From the NCBI RefSeq assembly GCF_018417535.1, contig NZ_CP070978.1, forward strand, positions 2,232,001 to 2,296,000: 64,000 bases of DNA, read 5' to 3'. This DNA comes from Burkholderia pyrrocinia (lineage in GTDB: Bacteria; Pseudomonadota; Gammaproteobacteria; Burkholderiales; Burkholderiaceae). A model generated the notes under the pieces. That model searched no databases. It saw only the letters and a program-made list of their open reading frames with translations, and was not told the origin of the DNA. The number at the start of each line of letters is the position of its first letter. Positions within the stretch are counted from its first letter, which is position 1. This document shows, piece after piece, positions 55,597-63,631 of the stretch. The position numbers and the translations under genes were made by a program.

Positions 55597-56241
55597 TCAA
55601 TACCGCGACAACTGATTGCCGTTGATCTGCACGCGGTCGCCCGGCCGCAGGTTGCCCGGCGACTGCACGTCGAACGAACGCGTCGAGCCGTCGCTGACCT
55701 GCACGTCGATCCGGTAGCTGCTCGGCGGTTGCGCCGCGCCCATCTGCTGGCCGATCTGGTTGCCGGCGACCGCACCGCCGAGCGCGCCGATCACGGTGGC
55801 CGCATCGCGGCCGTGACCGCGGCCGACCTGGTTGCCGAGCACGCCGCCGATCAGCGCACCGACGACGGTGCCGGCGACGCCCGACGGGCCGACCGAGCCG
55901 TTGACCGGCTGGATGTTCGCGACGGTGCCGTACTGCGTGCCGTAGCCGTTCCCGTACTGCTGCTGATTGCCGTACTGGTCATACGGCTGCGACCCGTATT
56001 GCGGCTGGTTGCCGTACTGGTCGTACGGTTGCGGCGCCTGGTTCGGATAGGCTGGTTGCTGCTGCACGTAGCCGGGTTGCGAATACGCGGGCTGCGCATA
56101 GCCGGGCGTCGCGTATTGCTGCTGCGGATAGCCCGGCTGCGCGCCGTAATAACCGGGCGCGACGCAGGCGGTCAGCGGAAGCGCCGCCACGGCGACGAGC
56201 GAGGCGAACAGAACGGTCTTCGTGGAAGGCATGCGCATCAT
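55597..56241 (-). CDS. Glycine-zipper 2TM-domain lipoprotein with Gln/Tyr repeats
   Basis: A 214-residue lipoprotein. The lipobox is ALPLTAC, followed by a Gln/Tyr/Pro/Gly-rich low-complexity region that repeats PYDQYGNQ and related units (about residues 35-100). The glycine-zipper membrane segment is GVAGTVVGALIGGVLGNQVG, then AATVIGALGGAVAGNQIG, as in SmpA/RcsF-linked 2TM proteins. A C-terminal beta domain (YRIDVQVSDGSTRSFDV) ends it. AGGAAAC precedes ATG-ATG at 56241. It is probably an outer-membrane envelope protein; its function is not known. Confidence 0.85.
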   Translation of the reverse strand: MMRMPSTKTVLFASLVAVAALPLTACVAPGYYGAQPGYPQQQYATPGYAQPAYSQPGYVQQQPAYPNQAPQPYDQYGNQPQYGSQPYDQYGNQQQYGNGYGTQYGTVANIQPVNGSVGPSGVAGTVVGALIGGVLGNQVGRGHGRDAATVIGALGGAVAGNQIGQQMGAAQPPSSYRIDVQVSDGSTRSFDVQSPGNLRPGDRVQINGNQLSRY

Positions 56242-56780
56242 GATGTTTCCTGAATCGGCAATGTGTCCGCCGAAGGATTCCGGGACGGGGGGCGAACTCG
56301 GCGTGAGTATAAGGAATGGCCGGATGCGCGTCCGGTGCGGCCGGGTAACAACGTGTAAAGTCTGTTGCCGCGCAAATCGCGGCTTGCGCGGGGCGGTCGC
56401 GCAACGCCCGGCAAGGGCGGCGGCGCCCGTTCGGCAGCTTCGATGACGCGCGTCGATCGCGGTCCGGCGGAGTGTCTTGCGAGGCGGTCGGCCCCTCGAT
56501 ACCGGCGCCCGAAACTTCGGTTTCCGCGACGTCGTCCGACGGGCCATTGGCATGCAGGCCGTCGCCGACGAGATCGGACCCCGCCGCCGCACCTTGCTGG
56601 CATGGCGTTTGCGCCGCACATCGCGAAATCGAATGCGCGGCATCGCGACATTTAATTGGCCTCGGGCGGCGGCGTCCGATATCGTGGCCGGATTCCCTGC
56701 CAACGGTCGCGCCGCGCCGGCTGCGGTTCCTTCCCCTGTCCGCGCCGGTGTCGCGCAGCGACCGCCCCACATTCCGAGCC
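56242..56780. other. Intergenic region without a recognised gene
   Basis: About 540 GC-rich bases between divergent genes. Long frames exist but show no protein-like composition or family match. Promoters for the lipoprotein and the amidohydrolase must lie here; a less GC-rich patch is near 56640-56690. Confidence 0.5.
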
Positions 56781-57980
56781 ATGACCGATCGTATCTTCAT
56801 CAACGCCGTCGACGCCGGCGGCCAGCCCGTCAACCTCGTCGTCCGTGACGGCCGCTTCACCGCGATCGGTGCCGATTGCGCGGCCGCGCCCGGCACCGAG
56901 ACGATCGACCTCGACGGCCGCGTCGTGCTGCCAGGCTTCATCGACGGCCACATCCACCTCGACAAGAGCTTCGTTGGCGATCGCTGGGTGCCGCACGAAC
57001 CGGTCGGCTCGCTGCGCGAGCGGCTCGCGGTCGAGAAGCGCCAGCTCGCGGCCGCGCCGCCGATCGTCGAGCGCGCGAACGCGCTGATTGCGCAGGCCGC
57101 CGCATTCGGCACGGTCGCGATGCGCAGCCACGTCGACGTCGATGCGACGACGGGCCTGTCGAACCTGCAGGCCGTGATGGCCGCGCGCGAACAGTGGCGC
57201 GGGATCGTCGACATCGAACTGGTCGCGTTTCCGCAGGCCGGCGTCGTGACGTGCCCGGGCACCGCCGACATCCTCGACGCGGCCGTGCGCGAAGGCGCGG
57301 ACGTGGTCGGCGGGATCGACCCGACGACGCTCGACGGCGACGCGGGCGGCCAGCTCGACATCGTGTTCGGCATCGCCGAGAAGCGCGGTGCGAAGATCGA
57401 CATCCACCTGCACGAGCCGGGCGAAACGGGCATCGCGCAACTGCTGCGGATCGCGGCGCGCACGCGTGCGGCGGGGCTCGGCGGGCGCGTGAACGTGAGC
57501 CATGCGTATGCGCTCGGCGAAGTCGGCTACGACGATGTTCAACGCACGGCGGCGGCACTCGCCGAAGCCGGCGTGTCGATCCTGACGAACGCGCCGGGCG
57601 ACTGCGCGTTTCCGCCGGTGCAGCAGTTGCGCGACGCGGGCGTGCACGTGTTCGCGGGCAACGACAACATCCGCGATGCGTGGTGGCCGTACGGCAACGG
57701 CGACATGCTGCAGCGCGCGATGATGGTCGGTTATCGGTCGGGGTTCTACACCGACGAAGCGCTCGGCATCGCGCTCGACATGGCGACGCATGCCGGCGCA
57801 CGCGTAATCGGCAAGGAGAACTACGGAATCGCGGTCGGCTGCGACGCGACGTTCGTCGCGGTGCGCGCGCCGAACGCGGCGGCGGCCGTTGCGGGCGTGC
57901 CGGCCGAACGCTGGGTGTTCCGCCGCGGCGAAAGCGACACGGGCGCACCGTTCGCCCCCGCGCTGCGCTTCACGCGCTGA
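56781..57980 (+). CDS. Cytosine-deaminase-like amidohydrolase A
   Basis: A 399-residue amidohydrolase of the cytosine deaminase/AtzB-TrzC-like branch. Metal ligands: GFIDGHIHLDKSF (HxH), SHVDVD, IDIHLHEPGETG (His), NVSHAYAL (His) and the catalytic Asp in FAGNDNIRDAWWPYGNGDM. The 'HLDK' after the HxH motif is typical of cytosine-deaminase-like enzymes that remove an amino or alkylamino group from a heterocycle. The ATG at 56781 begins the small N-terminal beta domain. A paralogue follows after 67 bases; the two may act in sequence on one substrate. Confidence 0.87.
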   Translation: MTDRIFINAVDAGGQPVNLVVRDGRFTAIGADCAAAPGTETIDLDGRVVLPGFIDGHIHLDKSFVGDRWVPHEPVGSLRERLAVEKRQLAAAPPIVERANALIAQAAAFGTVAMRSHVDVDATTGLSNLQAVMAAREQWRGIVDIELVAFPQAGVVTCPGTADILDAAVREGADVVGGIDPTTLDGDAGGQLDIVFGIAEKRGAKIDIHLHEPGETGIAQLLRIAARTRAAGLGGRVNVSHAYALGEVGYDDVQRTAAALAEAGVSILTNAPGDCAFPPVQQLRDAGVHVFAGNDNIRDAWWPYGNGDMLQRAMMVGYRSGFYTDEALGIALDMATHAGARVIGKENYGIAVGCDATFVAVRAPNAAAAVAGVPAERWVFRRGESDTGAPFAPALRFTR

Positions 57981-58047
57981 CCGACCTGACCGCGGGCACG
58001 GCACGCGCCGTGCCCGCTTCGCATTGACCGACCACACCGGAACCGAC

Positions 58048-59232
58048 ATGACGAACCTGCTGATCCGCAATGTCCGCACGAGCGCCGACACTGCGCTCGA
58101 TATCCTGATCGAAGGCGATCGCATCGCGCGCGTCGGCCCGTCGCTCGACGCGCCGGCCGGCTGCGCGATCGAGGACGGCGCGGGCGCGCTCGCGCTGCCG
58201 GGCCTCGTCGAAGGCCACACGCACCTCGACAAGACGCACTGGGGGATGCCGTGGTATCGCAACCAGGTCGGGCCGCGCCTCGTCGACCGGATCGAGAACG
58301 AACGGCACTATCGCGCGACGAGCGGCCATGACGCCGGCGCCGCGTCGCTCGCGCTCGCGCGCGCGTTCCTCGCGGCCGGCACGACGCGCGTCCGCACGCA
58401 CGTCGACGTCGATACCGAAGCCGGGCTGCGGCACCTGCACGGCGTGCTCGCGACGCGCGAGACGCTGCGCGGGCAGGTTGAAATCCAGATCGTCGCGTTT
58501 CCGCAATCGGGCGTGCTCGAGCGGCCGGGCACCGACGCACTGCTGTCCGACGCGCTGGCTGCCGGCGCCGATCTGCTCGGCGGGCTCGACCCGTGCGCGA
58601 TCGAAGGCGATCCGGTCGAGGCGGTGGACGTGCTGTTCGCGATCGCCGAGCGCCACGGCCGCGGGCTCGACATCCACCTGCACGAGCGTGCGTCGATGGG
58701 CGCGTACTCGCTCGACCTGATCCTGCAGCGCACGGCCGCGCACGGCATGCAGGGGAAGGTCACGATCAGCCACGGGTTCTGTCTCGGCGATATCGCCGAA
58801 CGCGAGCGCGATGCGCTGCTCGCGCGGATGGCCGAACTCGGCGTCGCGATCGTCACGACCGCGCCGGCGGCGGTGCCCGTGCCGCCGGTGGCCGCGTGCC
58901 GCGCGGCGGGCGTGACCGTCATCGGCGGCAACGACGGCGTGCGCGACACGTGGACGCCGTACGGTTCGCCCGACATGCTCGAACGCGCGATGCTGATCGG
59001 CATGCGCAACGATTTCCGCCGCGACGATGCGCTCGAAGTCGCGCTCGACTGCGTGACGCACAGCGCGGCGCGCGGTTGCGGGTTCGCCGACTACGGGCTG
59101 CAGCCGGGCAACCGTGCGGAAGTCGTGCTCGTCGATGCGCTGACTTTCGCCGAGGCGGTCGTCGCGCGGCCGGTGCGGCGTCTCGTCGTGTCGTCGGGGA
59201 AGATCGTCGCGCGTAACGGCGCGCTGGTCTGA
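58048..59232 (+). CDS. Cytosine-deaminase-like amidohydrolase B
   Basis: A 394-residue paralogue of the upstream gene with the same order of metal motifs: GLVEGHTHLDKTHWG, THVDVDTEAG, LDIHLHERASMG, TISHGFCLG and VIGGNDGVRDTWTPYGSPDM. The sequence differs enough to suggest different substrates. Members deaminate cytosine, creatinine-like or s-triazine rings; the substrate here is unknown. The ATG at 58048 opens the N-terminal beta domain with TNLLIRNVRT. It is followed by an exported NTF2-like gene and a convergent LysR gene that could regulate the pair. Confidence 0.87.
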   Translation: MTNLLIRNVRTSADTALDILIEGDRIARVGPSLDAPAGCAIEDGAGALALPGLVEGHTHLDKTHWGMPWYRNQVGPRLVDRIENERHYRATSGHDAGAASLALARAFLAAGTTRVRTHVDVDTEAGLRHLHGVLATRETLRGQVEIQIVAFPQSGVLERPGTDALLSDALAAGADLLGGLDPCAIEGDPVEAVDVLFAIAERHGRGLDIHLHERASMGAYSLDLILQRTAAHGMQGKVTISHGFCLGDIAERERDALLARMAELGVAIVTTAPAAVPVPPVAACRAAGVTVIGGNDGVRDTWTPYGSPDMLERAMLIGMRNDFRRDDALEVALDCVTHSAARGCGFADYGLQPGNRAEVVLVDALTFAEAVVARPVRRLVVSSGKIVARNGALV

Positions 59233-59288
59233 GCGCAGCGTCGGCCCGGTATGATCCGGTTTTCAGCCGGATTTCCCGGGAGACGACG

Positions 59289-59762
59289 ATGCGACGCACG
59301 ACAGCGGCACGGGCCGCTCGATGGATGGCGGCGGCCCTGTTCGCCGCGACCGCCGCGCATGCGGTGGCGGCCGGCCCGAACGACGCGCAGCAGGAAGCCA
59401 ATCGGCGGGCGGTGCTCGCGTTCTACGAAAAAGGCTTGAACGAGAAAGACGCGGACGCCGCGCTCGCGTATGTCGGCGAGCGCTACGTGCAGCACAACCC
59501 GAACGCGGCTGACGGCCGCGACGGCTTTCGCAAGTTCGTCGCGTTCCTGCGCGACAAGTATCCGCAGTCGCACAGCGAGATCAAACGCTCGTTCGTCGAC
59601 GGCGACTATGTGATCCTGCACGTGCACGCGGTGCGCGAACCCGGCACGCGCGGCAGCGCGATCATGGACATCTTCCGGCTGGAGAACGGCAAGCTCGTCG
59701 AGCACTGGGACGTCAACCAGCCGGTGCCCGAGCAGGCCGCGAACGGGAACACGATGTTCTGA
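59289..59762 (+). CDS. Exported NTF2/SnoaL-like protein
   Basis: A 157-residue protein with a signal peptide ending AAHAVAAG. The mature domain reads NRRAVLAFYEKGLNEKD, then YVGERYVQHNPNAADGRDGF and VDGDYVILHVHAV, ending IMDIFRLENGKLVEHWD. This is the SnoaL-like polyketide-cyclase/NTF2 fold seen in many periplasmic proteins of unknown role. GGGAGACGACG precedes the ATG at 59289. It follows amidohydrolase B by 56 bases. Confidence 0.85.
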   Translation: MRRTTAARAARWMAAALFAATAAHAVAAGPNDAQQEANRRAVLAFYEKGLNEKDADAALAYVGERYVQHNPNAADGRDGFRKFVAFLRDKYPQSHSEIKRSFVDGDYVILHVHAVREPGTRGSAIMDIFRLENGKLVEHWDVNQPVPEQAANGNTMF

Positions 59763-59817
59763 GTTGTCCGGAGCGTGCAGCCCCCTTCCTCGTTCCTGAG
59801 CGAACCCCGCCGCGCGA

Positions 59818-60678
59818 CTATTCCTCGTGCTCCAGCATCGCCGCGAGCGTCTTCGTCAGCTCGCTGACCATCGGGTCGGCCGTCGGCCGATGCAGGATGG
59901 CGATGTCCATGTGCTCGATCGGCGCGAAACCCTGCTTCGCGGTCAGCACGGTGTGCTCGTCCGTCACCACGCGCGCGGGCAGCACGCTGATGCCGAGCCC
60001 GTCGGCGACGGCGGCCTGGATGCCGCTCAGGCTCGACGTCGTGAAGCTGATCCGCCAGCGGCGGCCGCGCTCCTCGATCGCCTTGATCATGTCGTCGCGA
60101 TAGAGCCCGCGCGGCGGAAACACGACGATCGGCACCGGGTCGAGATCGATCGACGGATGCTTCGCGCTGTCGATCCAGCGCAGCTTCTCGGGCCAGCGCA
60201 CGACGGCCTCGCGGCTGTCGCGGCGCTGCTTGATCAATACGAGGTCGAGTTCGCCGCGGTCGTATGCCGCGCTGACGTCGCGGCTCAGCCCGCACGTCAC
60301 TTCGAGCTTGACCTGCGGATGTGTGCGATTGAACGCGGCGAGCGCGTGGGTCGTGCGGCCCGCCGCGAAATCGTCCGGCACGCCGAGCCGGATCGTCAGT
60401 GCGACCGTCGCGCCCGACAGCGCTTCCAGCATCTCGTCGTTCAGCGCGAGCATGCGCCGCGCATAGCTGAGCACCGTCACGCCCGCGTCGGTCGGCCGCA
60501 CGTCGCGCGTGCCGCGATCGAGCAGGCGGTGACCGGCGATTTCCTCGAGCCGGCGCACCTTCTGGCTGACCGTCGACTGCGTCGAATGCAGGCGCGCGGA
60601 GGCCGTCGTGAAGCTGCCGCAGTCGGCGACCATCACGAGCGCGCGCAGCAGGTCGAGGTCGAACAGGGGTCTATTCAT
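59818..60678 (-). CDS. LysR-family transcriptional regulator
   Basis: A 286-residue LysR protein: HTH residues about 5-65 (LDLLRALVMVADCGSFTTASARLH, STQSTVSQKVRRLEEIAG) and an effector-binding domain (IRLGVPDDFAAGRTTHAL onward). It converges with the NTF2-like gene. Its upstream side faces the ankyrin relic, so its target is not obvious; the amidohydrolase pair is one option. Confidence 0.88.
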   Translation of the reverse strand: MNRPLFDLDLLRALVMVADCGSFTTASARLHSTQSTVSQKVRRLEEIAGHRLLDRGTRDVRPTDAGVTVLSYARRMLALNDEMLEALSGATVALTIRLGVPDDFAAGRTTHALAAFNRTHPQVKLEVTCGLSRDVSAAYDRGELDLVLIKQRRDSREAVVRWPEKLRWIDSAKHPSIDLDPVPIVVFPPRGLYRDDMIKAIEERGRRWRISFTTSSLSGIQAAVADGLGISVLPARVVTDEHTVLTAKQGFAPIEHMDIAILHRPTADPMVSELTKTLAAMLEHEE

Positions 60679-60680
60679 TT

Positions 60681-60878
60681 ATGCACTTTTGCGGATTCGA
60701 ACATTTCATTTCCAAATGCGTGCGACGACTTTTAACATGGCCGTCCGCCGCGGGCAATCGCGGTTTCGCCGGGCACGCGGACGTCAATCTCGTGGATTCG
60801 AACGGCGAGACGCCGCTGCAGCATGCGCGGCGGCGCGGGTATGGGGAGATCGGGCGGGTGCTGGCGGGGGCGCGGTAG
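60681..60878 (+). pseudogene. Relic of an ankyrin-repeat protein
   Basis: The last 35 residues of this short frame read ADVNLVDSNGETPLQHARRR and GYGEIGRVLAGA, one clear ankyrin repeat (D-x-x-G-x-T-P-L-x-x-A-x-x-x-G). The first 30 residues show no ankyrin features. A real ankyrin protein needs several repeats, so this is the C-terminal stub of a deleted gene. Confidence 0.6.
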
Positions 60879-60907
60879 GTTTCAGCCGGGACGGGAAGGT
60901 GCTGCGG

Positions 60908-61387
60908 TCAAACCCATACCTCCCGATAGAGATGAAGCGCCTTCGACCATGCCGCGAGGTTTTTCCAGATGGTCCGAAGCGGGGTGCCCGAGCGTTCGGC
61001 GGCTTCCTCGGCCGCTTTCACCACGACTGGCAGCGGCACCTCGTCGAGGATGACGGCGAGGTGCGGTTCATATCCCGCCGGAATTTGCCCGCTGGCCAAC
61101 GCGTCGATCAGCAGACCTTCAGTCAATTCGCCCTTGTAGCTGACGTTTGCGCTAACGACGGCTTTGTAGAGACCGTTTTGAGCGGGCCGTGTCCGCGTCG
61201 TGAGTTCGATGCCGAGCAAGCCAAGCAACGGGATCAGCTTGTTGATGCCGAGATCCTTGTCCTTGCCGGCTTCGAGCTGGTTTATGGTGAGCCGAGACAG
61301 CCCGGCGAACTTGGCAAGCTGGGCCTGTGTGAGGTCGAGTTCCGCCCTCCGTTTTGCAACGACCTGACCGATTTCGTGGAGTTGCAT
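60908..61387 (-). CDS. XRE-family HTH protein, possible orphan antitoxin
   Basis: A 159-residue protein. The XRE HTH at about residues 1-60 reads IGQVVAKRRAELDLTQAQLA, KFAGLSRLTINQLEAGKDKD. A second domain of about 90 residues follows (LYKAVVSANVSYKGELTE, EPHLAVILDEVPLPVVV, AAWSKALHLYREVW). Such two-part XRE proteins often sit beside a toxin gene, but the bases downstream hold only the ankyrin relic and a LysR gene, so no partner is visible. The ATG at 61387 is chosen to begin at the HTH; an upstream extension looks non-coding. Confidence 0.75.
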   Translation of the reverse strand: MQLHEIGQVVAKRRAELDLTQAQLAKFAGLSRLTINQLEAGKDKDLGINKLIPLLGLLGIELTTRTRPAQNGLYKAVVSANVSYKGELTEGLLIDALASGQIPAGYEPHLAVILDEVPLPVVVKAAEEAAERSGTPLRTIWKNLAAWSKALHLYREVWV

Positions 61388-61866
61388 GCGGACCTGCCGG
61401 CATGGGTTCAGCGGCTCATGAATGTAAGGTATATCTTGCATCGCTGGACGAGCTATTGCGTTCGAACGATTTCCAGAGTGGTATAGGTCGGATCGCAAAT
61501 GCCGACGGAGCAGGATCGGACGAGGCTGGGCATCGAGCGCCTGTATAGACATCGTCACACCGCAGATATCCGGAGAAACGCGCTCTGTGGCAGGCGTGCG
61601 TCGCGCAGGGTAAACACCCGAAAACCGCGAAAATCCTCGCCACGAGGCCGTATTCCGAGCGCCATCCCTTCCTTTCCACCCCCGCCCGGCCTCACTTCAC
61701 CTCGCCCCCGATTCTTCCCGCTTGCGCTCAAAAATTAAGCGGTCTAGACTGCATCGCAGCTCCATCGAAGTCCCCGTCTTTCGCGCACCGCGCCGGCATC
61801 CCGGCGCGGCGCCATCCACCGGACGCCGGCGGTCGCCCGCCGCGTCGAGACCTTCAAGGACACGCC
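61388..61866. other. Intergenic region, no gene seen
   Basis: About 480 bases between divergent genes. It has mixed base use with AT-richer stretches near 61425-61500 and 61725-61750, which are likely promoter areas of the XRE gene and the ABC binding-protein gene. Confidence 0.45.
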
Positions 61867-62667
61867 ATGAACCGCACTGCAAAGCTCCTCGTCACCGCGC
61901 TGGCGTTCGCGCCGCTCGTGTCGTTCGCGCAGGACACGTCGACGATCCGCTGGGGCATCGATCCCACGTATCCGCCGTTCGAGGCGAAGCAGCCCGACGG
62001 CTCGCTCGCCGGCTTCGACATCGACCTGCGCAATGCGATCTGCGAGGAACTGCGTGCGAAGTGCGTGTGGGTCGAGCAGGGCTTCGACGGGATGATTCCG
62101 GCGCTGCGCGCGCGCAAGTTCGACGTGATCATGTCCGCGATGACGGCCACCGACGAGCGGCTCAAGCAGATCGACTTCTCGAACAAGCTGTATGCGTCGC
62201 CGGGCGCGCTCGTCGCGCCGGTCGGCTCGAAGCTGCTGCCGACCGCGGCGTCGCTCGCGGGCAAGCGTATCGGGATCGACCAGGGCACGACGCAGGAGGC
62301 GTACGCGAAGGCCGAATGGGCGACCAAGGGCGTGACGATCGTCTCGTACCAGAACCAGGACCAGGTGTACCAGGATCTCGTCAACGGCCGCCTCGACGCG
62401 ACCTTCCAGGACAAGACGCAGGCAGGCTACTCGTTCCTGAAGACGCCGCGCGGCAAGGGCTACGCGTTCGCGGGCCCCGACGTGACCGACGTGCGGATCA
62501 CCGGCTATGGCGTCGCGATGGGGCTGCGCAAGGGCGACGCCGACATGAAGAAGCGGCTGAACGACGCGATCGCCGCGATCCGCGCGAACGGCACGTACCA
62601 GAAGATCGCCGCGAAATACTTCGACTTCGATATCTACGGCGCGAAGCAGTTGACCGCCGCACCGTGA
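61867..62667 (+). CDS. Amino-acid ABC transporter periplasmic binding protein (family 3)
   Basis: A 266-residue periplasmic binding protein like HisJ/ArgT. The signal peptide ends LVSFAQ; the mature part opens STIRWGIDPTYPPFEAKQPDG and GFDIDLRNAICEEL, and includes the ligand-lobe motif GIDQGTTQEAYA. It binds a polar, probably basic, amino acid or related compound. No permease or ATPase genes are adjacent. A PhyH dioxygenase gene follows after 31 bases, so both may act on the same nitrogen compound. Confidence 0.88.
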   Translation: MNRTAKLLVTALAFAPLVSFAQDTSTIRWGIDPTYPPFEAKQPDGSLAGFDIDLRNAICEELRAKCVWVEQGFDGMIPALRARKFDVIMSAMTATDERLKQIDFSNKLYASPGALVAPVGSKLLPTAASLAGKRIGIDQGTTQEAYAKAEWATKGVTIVSYQNQDQVYQDLVNGRLDATFQDKTQAGYSFLKTPRGKGYAFAGPDVTDVRITGYGVAMGLRKGDADMKKRLNDAIAAIRANGTYQKIAAKYFDFDIYGAKQLTAAP

Positions 62668-62698
62668 CCCCGTGATTCATTCAATCGACAGGCAAACC

Positions 62699-63547
62699 AT
62701 GACGAGTATCCAGGACCGCGTCGCGAAAGCCGTGACGCCCGAACTGATCACCGCGTTCCGCGAGGAAGGCGCGGTCTGCATCAAGGGCATCTTTTCGCCC
62801 GACGAGGTGGCCGCGCTCCGGGCCGGCATCGACGCGAATCTCGCGCAGCCGAGCGAGCGCGCGAAAGTCGCGAGCCGGCCCGACGATCCGGGCTGGTTCT
62901 TCGAGGATTTCTGCAACTGGCAGCACAACGACGCGTACCGCGACTTCATCGTGCGCTCGCCGGCGCCGTCGGTGGCCGCCGCGCTGATGGGCACGGAGCA
63001 CGTGCGGCTGCATCACGATCACCTGCTCGTGAAGGAGCCCGGCACGCGGCAGCGCACGCCGTGGCACCAGGACCAGCCGTACTACAACATCGAAGGCGAC
63101 GACAACGTCAGCATGTGGATTCCGGTCGATCCGGTGCCGCTCGAATCGACGCTGGAATTCGTCGCGGGCTCGCATCGCGGGCCGTGGCTGATGCCGCGCA
63201 CGTTCATGGACAAGGAAGCGAAATGGTTCCCGGAAGGCAGCCTCGCGGATCTGCCCGACATCGAAGCCGATCGAGCAGCCTTCCCGATCCGCCACTGGGC
63301 GCTCGAGCCCGGCGACATGGTGTGCTTCCGGATGCTCACGCTGCATGCGTCGGGCGGTACGCAGAACCGCCGGCGCGCGTTCTCGATCCGCTTCGTCGGC
63401 GACGATATCCGCCACGCGCCGCGCCGCTGGAAAACGTCGCCCGATTTCCCCGGGCTTGCGGAACAGTTGCCCGACGGCGCGCCGCTCGAACACCCGCTGT
63501 TTCCGGTCGTGTGGTCGAGCGGTGCGGGGCAGGTCGACGCGATCTGA
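62699..63547 (+). CDS. Phytanoyl-CoA dioxygenase (PhyH) family oxygenase
   Basis: A 282-residue 2-oxoglutarate/Fe(II) oxygenase. The iron ligands are His123-x-Asp125 (RTPWHQDQPYYN) and His216 (MLTLHASGG), and the 2-oxoglutarate arginine is in RRAFSIRFVGDD. PhyH-family proteins hydroxylate many small acids and amino-acid derivatives; the substrate is unknown but may be the ligand of the binding protein encoded upstream. The ATG at 62699 is preferred; a GTG at 62672 is an alternative. A strong terminator follows. Confidence 0.88.
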   Translation: MTSIQDRVAKAVTPELITAFREEGAVCIKGIFSPDEVAALRAGIDANLAQPSERAKVASRPDDPGWFFEDFCNWQHNDAYRDFIVRSPAPSVAAALMGTEHVRLHHDHLLVKEPGTRQRTPWHQDQPYYNIEGDDNVSMWIPVDPVPLESTLEFVAGSHRGPWLMPRTFMDKEAKWFPEGSLADLPDIEADRAAFPIRHWALEPGDMVCFRMLTLHASGGTQNRRRAFSIRFVGDDIRHAPRRWKTSPDFPGLAEQLPDGAPLEHPLFPVVWSSGAGQVDAI

Positions 63548-63563
63548 CCGACGTAGGTAACGA

Positions 63564-63606
63564 ACGCGGCGGCCGTTTCCTGACGAAACGGCCGCCGCGT
63601 GTTTTT
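63564..63606 (+). terminator. Rho-independent terminator after the PhyH gene
   Basis: A 16-bp perfect stem, ACGCGGCGGCCGTTTC with GAAACGGCCGCCGCGT around a five-base loop, is followed by GTTTTT. It ends the binding-protein/PhyH unit. Confidence 0.9.
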
Positions 63607-63631
63607 GTGCGTGTCGGCGTGTGACGAAGGA

